Assembly: GCA_023230525.1 (NCBI GenBank)
Contig: JALNXE010000132.1
Location: forward strand, 1-10,430
Reading direction: 5' to 3'
DNA: 10,430 bases
Source: Desulfobulbaceae bacterium
GTDB taxonomy: Bacteria > Desulfobacterota > Desulfobulbia > Desulfobulbales > SURF-16
Under the pieces are notes generated by a model. It was given only the letters and a program-made list of their open reading frames with translations. It was not told the origin of the DNA and searched no databases. Below are positions 6,035-10,430 of the stretch, in pieces (position 1 is the first letter of the stretch; every line of letters begins with the position of its first letter). The position numbers and the translations under genes are program-made.

Positions 6035-7345
6035 ATGATACTGATGCAAACCTTCTACTGGGACTGCCCGCGGGCCGAGGGCAAAGAGGGGCAGTGGTGG
6101 AACCATCTGCGGACCACCCTCCCCGCCCTGGCCAAGATCGGCATCACGGCCCTGTGGCTGCCGCCCTCCGCCAAGTCAAGCCATGTGGACAGCATGGGTT
6201 ACGCGCCCTATGATTACTATGACCAGGGCGAATTCAATCAGAAGGGCGGGGTCAAGACCTGGTTCGGCGCAACTGCTGAGCTGCGAGCCCTGACCCAGGC
6301 GGCCCATGACCAGGGGATGATCGTTATTGCCGATGCCGTGCTTAATCACTGCGACATCGGCGACGCCAAAGAACTCAATCCCCTCTCCGGCAATGAGCTG
6401 ATGACAAAATTCACGCCGAAATCCGGCAAATTCCCCCGGGACTGGAGCAATTTTCATCCCTGCGAATACTCCTCCGCCGACGCGGGCTCGTTCTACGGCG
6501 ACCTGGAAGGCTACGAGCTGCCGGACCTGTGCCATGACAATCCCTACACCTATCTTGGAGTCATGGAGTACATCCGCTACCTCAAAGACCGGCAGCAGGG
6601 CATCGGCTACGACGGCTTCCGCTACGACGCGGTCAAATACTACGACTCCTGGATCGTGCAGAGTATCCAGGAGTGGCAGAAGTGTTTTGGCGTGGTGGAA
6701 TACTGGGACGGCAGCAAGGACGCCATCAAAGGCTATCTCGATTACGTGCGCTGGTCCTGCTCCGCCTTTGATTTCCCGCTCTTCTACGCCCTGCGGGAGA
6801 TGTGCGACAACCCCCATTATGATATGCGTGGACTGTGGGGCAGCGGGCTGATCTTTGACGAGCCCATGCACAGCGTCACCTTCTGCGACAACCACGACAC
6901 CGACCGCAGCCAGCCCATTGTCAACGACAAGCTGCTGGCCTACGCCTTTATCCTGACCCACGAGGGCGTGCCCTGCATCTTCTGGAAGGATTATTACAAC
7001 TACGGCCTGGCCCTGCCGGAGAGTCCGGGCGGCATTGACCGGCTCTGCCAAATCCACCGGGACTATGCCGGCGGGGCAACGACCCGGCTTTACAGCGACG
7101 AGCGTCTCTACATTGCCCAGCGCCATGGCTATCAGAGCCAGAAGGGGCTGGTGGTGGTAATCAATACCGACCCCATGGCCTGGCGCGGCGCCTGGGTGCA
7201 GACCAGCTGGCCGAATACCTCGCTCACCTGCACCGCCTGGTGGGGCCGCGACACCAGCCAACCTTACGGCCAGCACTCGGACGGCGGCGGCTGGACCCAG
7301 GTCTTTGCCCCGCCGCGCGGCTACGCGGTTTATGTGCCGGAGTAG
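6035..7345 (+). CDS. GH13 alpha-amylase family glycosidase, cytoplasmic
   Basis: A 436-aa alpha-amylase-type hydrolase acting on alpha-1,4-glucans such as glycogen or maltodextrin. The four GH13 regions are intact: region I DAVLNH (D100, H105), region II GFRYDAVK (R196, nucleophile D198), region III VVEYWDG (acid/base E222), and region IV FCDNHDT (H287, D288). It opens with MQTFYWDCP and has a short C-terminal beta domain ending GYAVYVPE. There is no signal peptide, so it acts on intracellular glucan. An ATG exists 18 bp upstream (6017), but AAGGAG at 6022-6027 sits 7 nt before 6035, which decides the start. It is divergent from the porin. The next gene follows after 93 bp with a palindromic repeat between. 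Confidence 0.92.
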   Translation: MILMQTFYWDCPRAEGKEGQWWNHLRTTLPALAKIGITALWLPPSAKSSHVDSMGYAPYDYYDQGEFNQKGGVKTWFGATAELRALTQAAHDQGMIVIADAVLNHCDIGDAKELNPLSGNELMTKFTPKSGKFPRDWSNFHPCEYSSADAGSFYGDLEGYELPDLCHDNPYTYLGVMEYIRYLKDRQQGIGYDGFRYDAVKYYDSWIVQSIQEWQKCFGVVEYWDGSKDAIKGYLDYVRWSCSAFDFPLFYALREMCDNPHYDMRGLWGSGLIFDEPMHSVTFCDNHDTDRSQPIVNDKLLAYAFILTHEGVPCIFWKDYYNYGLALPESPGGIDRLCQIHRDYAGGATTRLYSDERLYIAQRHGYQSQKGLVVVINTDPMAWRGAWVQTSWPNTSLTCTAWWGRDTSQPYGQHSDGGGWTQVFAPPRGYAVYVPE

Positions 7346-7380
7346 GATTTTTCATCTCAGACGAGCATGCAAACCAAGAC

Positions 7381-7413
7381 GTCATTCCGGGCAAGCGAAG
7401 CGAGACCCGGAAT
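7381..7413. repeat. REP-like palindrome (ATTCCGGG/CCCGGAAT)
   Basis: A perfect 8-bp inverted pair, ATTCCGGG (7384-7391) and CCCGGAAT (7406-7413), flanks a purine-rich loop GCAAGCGAAGCGAGA-like. It is preceded by GTC and followed by CCA. GTCATTCCGGG...CCCGGAATCC palindromes occur as dispersed intergenic repeats in many bacteria. There is no T run, so it is not an intrinsic terminator, though it may stabilise the amylase mRNA end. Confidence 0.6.
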
Positions 7414-7438
7414 CCATGGATTTATTTCGAGGTAACCC

Positions 7439-7822
7439 ATGTATTATATCGTTGAAAGCGGCAAATCATTTGACCAAGCCTCCGCAGACCTGGAGGCAGC
7501 GGTGAAGCGTCACGGCTTCGGCGTGCTGCATGTCCATGATCTGGGCAATTCGCTGCGCAGCAAAGGCATTGTTTTTGATAAGCAGTGCAGGGTATTCGAG
7601 GTCTGCAATCCGGGCCAGGCGGCAAAAGTGCTGTCAGCGGATATGCGGCTCAACATGGCGCTGCCCTGCCGGATCTCGGTGTTCACCGAGCAGGGCCGGA
7701 CCAGGATCGGCTTCATCCGGCCAAAGCCCATGCTTGCCGCCCTGTCTCAGGATCCGGCCCTTACCCTGATTGCCGCCGAGGTAGAGGAAAAAATCACCCA
7801 AATGGTGGAAGAGGCGAAATAG
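7439..7822 (+). CDS. DUF302 domain-containing protein
   Basis: A 127-aa cytoplasmic protein of the DUF302 family (PF03625), whose function is not established. The family pattern is visible: YYIVESGKSFDQASADLEAA at the N-terminus, then HGFGVLHVHDLG, VFEVCNPGQAAKVL (C56), MALPCRISVF (C77) and GFIRPKPML. It ends in a helical tail with an acidic C-terminus. The start is supported by GAGG (7429-7432) 6 nt before the ATG. It may share a transcript with the amylase 93 bp upstream. Its last 29 bp overlap the end of the convergent N-hydrolase gene on the other strand. Confidence 0.85.
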   Translation: MYYIVESGKSFDQASADLEAAVKRHGFGVLHVHDLGNSLRSKGIVFDKQCRVFEVCNPGQAAKVLSADMRLNMALPCRISVFTEQGRTRIGFIRPKPMLAALSQDPALTLIAAEVEEKITQMVEEAK

Positions 7823-8270
7823 ACCTTTCGCCGCTTAATGCAGGGCCTTTACCGGGAAATTGCCTGAGCCAGCCGGCCAGCAGCCTTTCCGCCTCGGCAA
7901 GATGGCTGTAGCAACCCACCCGCAGGGCTGGATTGCCGGCGATCATGGCCGAGAGGCGCCTCTTTTCCCCGGGCCGGTACAGGCAGAGGATCGGCTTGCC
8001 CAGGGTCTGGGCCAGGCCGATTTCATAGCCGACCCCCAGGGAGGGGGTGGAAACCTCGGCGATCACCAGATCAGCCGCCCCAAGCCACTGCATATCCCGC
8101 CGGAAGATCTCCGCCTCGGTTAAGGATTTTTCTTCCAGCAGCAGCCCGTCATCACCCACATGCTCGGTGAGCACCGTGCCGAAGGTTTTCAGGTAAGAGA
8201 TCAGTTGGCCATAGAGCTGGCCATCTTCCCGCCCTCCCCGGATGGCCCCGGCAAAATAGATATTGAGCAT
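7794..8270 (-). CDS. 2'-deoxynucleoside 5'-phosphate N-hydrolase (DNPH1/Rcl family)
   Basis: A 158-aa enzyme of the nucleoside 2-deoxyribosyltransferase superfamily. Family members cleave the glycosidic bond of deoxynucleoside monophosphates, giving a base and deoxyribose 5-phosphate, and serve in nucleotide pool cleaning. The match to the vertebrate enzyme is close by eye: IYFAGAIRGGRED, FGTVLTEHVG, RRDMQWLGAADLVIAEVS, PSLGVGYEIG and ILCLYRP. The catalytic residues align as Y5, D59 and E83, with S77 at the phosphate site, so specificity for monophosphates is likely. The C-terminal tail after residue 140 is Pro/Ser-rich and overlaps the DUF302 gene. The start has GGAGG 6 nt upstream. It is the last gene of the minus-strand operon, 13 bp after the parvulin-like gene. 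Confidence 0.88.
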   Translation of the reverse strand: MLNIYFAGAIRGGREDGQLYGQLISYLKTFGTVLTEHVGDDGLLLEEKSLTEAEIFRRDMQWLGAADLVIAEVSTPSLGVGYEIGLAQTLGKPILCLYRPGEKRRLSAMIAGNPALRVGCYSHLAEAERLLAGWLRQFPGKGPALSGERSISPLPPFG

Positions 8271-8283
8271 CCGCGTCCTCCGC

Positions 8284-8895
8284 TCATCGGTCCGTGGTTA
8301 ATGGAGACATCATCGCCACCGGCTGGCCGGCGCTATCCATCTCCATGACCTGGCCCAGGGCCTGCCGCAGGAGGACGCGCTTTGCCTCCCAGGGCATGTC
8401 GCTGAAATTCATGGGTTTTCCGGCACTCTTTTGGTTGAGCCGAAAGCACCAGAAGCCGTTGTCAACCTCAAAAACCGGGCTGAGTTCATGGGGCTGCAGA
8501 CGGCTGAGCTGTTGATCGAGCGGCTCAAGCGGGTCGAGAAAGCGGGAGCCCAGGCGGCCGCCCAGCTCTCTGGTCGCCCCCTGGGACACCCGGGCCGCCA
8601 CCAAGGCGAAATCCTCCCCGGCCAGCAGCCGGCCTCTGGCCGCGCTGCAGCGGTTTTCCTGCTCCTGCCAGCGCTCCGTGCTGTCCAGCCGATGGGCGAA
8701 ACAAAAGATGCCGCGCAGTTCCACACTTGCCGGCGGCATGATTGGTTCGCGCTGCAGTTGAGCCAGGGCCCGGGGAACGGCCTGTCTGACGGCCGCCTCA
8801 AATTCCTGCCGGCGCTCCCCCAGGGCCTGATCAAGTTCTGCCCCAGACAGGGGGGGCAGGGCGCCGCCCAAGGCCTTGGCCAGAATTTCCCGCAA
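8284..8895 (-). CDS. Parvulin-like (PpiC/SurA-type) protein, degenerate active site
   Basis: A 203-aa protein from a TTG start, the only usual start codon in this frame after the upstream stop. Residues 1-55 are helical and charged. Residues about 58-156 match a parvulin rotamase domain: VELRGIFCFAH, GEDFALVAARVSQG, RELGGRLG, LSRLQPHELSPVFEVDNGFWCFRL. At the two positions where active parvulins keep His (ra-HIL near the start, G-x-H near the end) I see Gly62 and Trp149, so isomerase activity is doubtful and a chaperone role is more likely. It has no signal peptide or lipobox, although most relatives of this type work in the periplasm. The ribosome site is weak. It lies 54 bp after the GHL10 stop, in the same frame. 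Confidence 0.72.
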   Translation of the reverse strand: MREILAKALGGALPPLSGAELDQALGERRQEFEAAVRQAVPRALAQLQREPIMPPASVELRGIFCFAHRLDSTERWQEQENRCSAARGRLLAGEDFALVAARVSQGATRELGGRLGSRFLDPLEPLDQQLSRLQPHELSPVFEVDNGFWCFRLNQKSAGKPMNFSDMPWEAKRVLLRQALGQVMEMDSAGQPVAMMSPLTTDR

Positions 8896-8920
8896 GGGCT
8901 CGTCTTTACCGGCGGTCTGT

Positions 8921-8939
8921 TCCCGGGACCCGCCCGGGA
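8921..8939 (-). other. Hairpin just after the GHL10 stop codon
   Basis: On the minus strand TCCCGGG pairs with CCCGGGA, a perfect 7-bp stem with a CGGGT loop, beginning 10 nt after the TGA at 8950-8952. There is no T run, so it is not a standard terminator. It lies inside the open linker between the two in-frame genes and may affect coupling or readthrough. Confidence 0.5.
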
Positions 8940-8949
8940 TGCAGTTGCT

Positions 8950-10221
8950 TCAAAGCGGGACGGCCGGGCCGTTGACGTAACGGATCCTGCCCTTTGCTGC
9001 ATCGGTGTAGGCCGTTACGGCCACGGAGCCGTGCAGCAGGTGGCCGAGGCTGAACAGGGCGATGCCGTCATAGCCGTTATTTGCGGCGACCTGGGCCTCC
9101 CCGGCGATCTGCCGGTAGTCCTTGATATAGGCGCCGAGCCCGGCCCACATCTTGACGGGCGAACCCTGCTGGCGGCCCGCGGCCACCTCCCGCAGCTGGG
9201 CTTCCACCCGCTGGCTGCTGCCGAAATAGGCCATGGGATACAGGGCGTCAAGCTGCGCATCGGCGACCCAGCTGCGCCAGTCCTGACCGTTTTCCAGGTA
9301 GGCCTGGCCCGGGTCCGGAAAGACGGCGGCCGAGAGTTTGATATCATCCCCGCCATATTTTTTCATGGTCCGGCGCACCTCCCGGAGCAGTGCCGACACC
9401 TGGGCGGCCCGCATCTCCTTCCAGTAGAGCGCCCCGGTGGTGAGAACCCGGTCCGCCGCCGCCTGCCGGCCATACAGCCAGTCAAACAGCTCATCCCGGC
9501 TCAGCTGCCCGGGCAGCAGCCGGGGGTCGATGCCCATTTTCCGGGTAAACTCCCGGCCAAGGTCGCCGCTGCGGCCAAAGTCCGGTCCGGGGTAGCGGAT
9601 AAAGTCAAGATGAATGCCGCTGACCGGGTAACGGCTTACCAGCTCCCGCACCACCTCGGCAAACAGCTTTCTGTAGGCCGGGGAAGCCGGGTCGGCATAT
9701 GCCCCTTCCAGCCAGTGGCGTTTCAGGTCAAATTCACTGTAGGCGGTGAGGGGCCGGCCCTCATCATCGCGTAAAATCCAGGGCTGGGCCGGCGAGCCGG
9801 GGTGGGCCGGATTTTTCGGCGGGGTTGTATCGCCCCACAGGTAATAAACATTGAGCCAGGCCTGCACCGGCAAAGGGGCGCACTGGCTAAGGGTCCGGGC
9901 CAGGGGATCAAAATCCGGCGGGGCAGGGGCCAGGCTTTCCGGCCACGGCGCGATATCGCTCTGGTAATAGGCATCGGCCCGGCCCCGCACCTGGACCAGC
10001 AATTCGTCAAAGCCGCTGTTTTTGGCCGTGGCGCAGAGATCGTCAATTTTTTGGGGTGAATCCACATCATGACGGATGACCCAGGCAGCGGTTCTGGTGC
10101 GGGGAAAACAGGCGGTGCAGCAGAGCAGGGACAGCAGGGCAAACAGGAGGAAACAGAGTACCCTCTTGCCGGGACATGAAGCGTATGGTGCCGGTTTCCG
10201 GCAATTTCTGCGGTTGGGCAT
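8950..10221 (-). CDS. GHL10 (YngK-type) glycoside-hydrolase-like lipoprotein
   Basis: A protein of about 423 aa of the glycosyl-hydrolase-like 10 family (PF02638), whose members are predicted to act on envelope glycans. A charged N-region ending PGKRV leads into the hydrophobic LCFLLFALLSLL. A CCTAC sequence, an atypical lipobox, then points to lipid attachment in the periplasm. The TIM-barrel part starts with TAAWVIRHDVDSPQKIDDLC and includes ELLVQVRGRADAYY, QAWLNVYYLWG, SGIHLDFIRYPG (family acidic centre), LSAAVFPDPG, LDALYPMAYF and YDGIALFSLGHLL. The start is uncertain: ATG 10221 is preferred, but an in-frame GTG at 10236 is open and neither has a good ribosome site. It is first in an operon with the parvulin-like and DNPH1-like genes. 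Only 75-90 bp separate it from the right inverted element, so its native promoter may be altered. Confidence 0.85.
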   Translation of the reverse strand: MPNRRNCRKPAPYASCPGKRVLCFLLFALLSLLCCTACFPRTRTAAWVIRHDVDSPQKIDDLCATAKNSGFDELLVQVRGRADAYYQSDIAPWPESLAPAPPDFDPLARTLSQCAPLPVQAWLNVYYLWGDTTPPKNPAHPGSPAQPWILRDDEGRPLTAYSEFDLKRHWLEGAYADPASPAYRKLFAEVVRELVSRYPVSGIHLDFIRYPGPDFGRSGDLGREFTRKMGIDPRLLPGQLSRDELFDWLYGRQAAADRVLTTGALYWKEMRAAQVSALLREVRRTMKKYGGDDIKLSAAVFPDPGQAYLENGQDWRSWVADAQLDALYPMAYFGSSQRVEAQLREVAAGRQQGSPVKMWAGLGAYIKDYRQIAGEAQVAANNGYDGIALFSLGHLLHGSVAVTAYTDAAKGRIRYVNGPAVPL

Positions 10222-10310
10222 CAGATGGGTTTTCACTATGGTAATAGCCGGTTACACGGCCTTTGGGCAATCGCCTGGCAAAGCGGAAATGTTTCAAAAC
10301 TCCCTCTATC

Positions 10311-10430
10311 CTAGGAGTCTGTCGGACTTAACGCAACTCGTTCTGACAAATTACGTTGATCAAACATAATCAACTTGTTGTATTTTCATTAAAATGCTTG
10401 ATTCTGGTGATGTTTTCTGTTAAATTATAA
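10311..10430 (-). repeat. Right copy of the inverted terminal element
   Basis: This is the reverse complement of positions 5-123, with 10344-10430 exactly matching 5-91. The inner tip CTAGGAGTCTG is shared, and sequence diverges at once beyond it. Reading outward on the plus strand there is a weak promoter-like pair, TTGATC (10356-10361) and TGTATT (10379-10384), 17 bp apart. It could drive something outside the window, such as a transposase. No reading frame for a transposase is present inside the window. Confidence 0.85.

Noticed and set aside
6176..7276. 366-codon minus-strand open frame opposite the amylase
   Set aside because: All four GH13 catalytic regions are on the plus strand. The reverse frame is Val/Gly-rich shadow sequence.
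8431..9774. 447-codon plus-strand open frame opposite the GHL10 and parvulin-like genes
   Set aside because: It is an artefact of high-GC coding sequence on the minus strand, where clear domains are found. The translated sequence has no recognisable fold and crosses the boundary of two real genes.

Overview
The window looks like a fragment of a GC-rich Gram-negative anaerobe. A Desulfobacterota member, perhaps near Desulfobulbales, is my best guess. It rests on gene content: a ferredoxin-nitroreductase fusion, a CGGC-domain protein, DUF302, an alginate-export-type outer-membrane barrel and periplasmic lipoprotein logic. No marker gene is present to prove it. There are no rRNA, tRNA, CRISPR or complete insertion-sequence genes.

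Both ends carry the same AT-rich element of about 119 bp in inverted orientation (5-123 and 10311-10430). The body between them is much richer in GC. The left copy cuts into a sensor histidine kinase, leaving only its ATPase domain (stop at 536), followed by a clean intrinsic terminator. Next, behind its own sigma70-like promoter, is a 643-aa Ala/Pro/Gln/Asn-rich repeat protein ending in a FlaG-like domain (702-2633).

The middle holds a 2[4Fe-4S] ferredoxin-nitroreductase on the minus strand (2684-3505). Divergent from it is a small Cys-rich CGGC-domain protein (3873-4217). Then come a minus-strand alginate-export-family porin (4320-5684) and a plus-strand cytoplasmic GH13 alpha-amylase (6035-7345). 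The porin has an unusually long leader of about 230 nt, with a TATAAT box at its start and a terminator hairpin just before the gene, which looks like transcription attenuation.

The right part has a DUF302 protein (7439-7822) whose 3' end overlaps a convergent three-gene minus-strand operon. In transcription order the operon encodes a GHL10 (YngK-type) glycoside-hydrolase-like lipoprotein (8950-10221/10236), a parvulin-like protein with a TTG start and no signal peptide (8284-8895), and a DNPH1/Rcl-type 2'-deoxynucleoside 5'-phosphate N-hydrolase (7794-8270). The first two are in the same reading frame, separated by a single TGA and an 18-codon open linker, so they could be parts of one exported protein.

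The most unusual items are the porin leader RNA, the repeat protein with a FlaG-like tail, the GHL10/parvulin in-frame stop, and the inverted elements bounding the window. Apart from the minus-strand operon, most genes appear to be separate transcription units, and I see no single pathway joining them.
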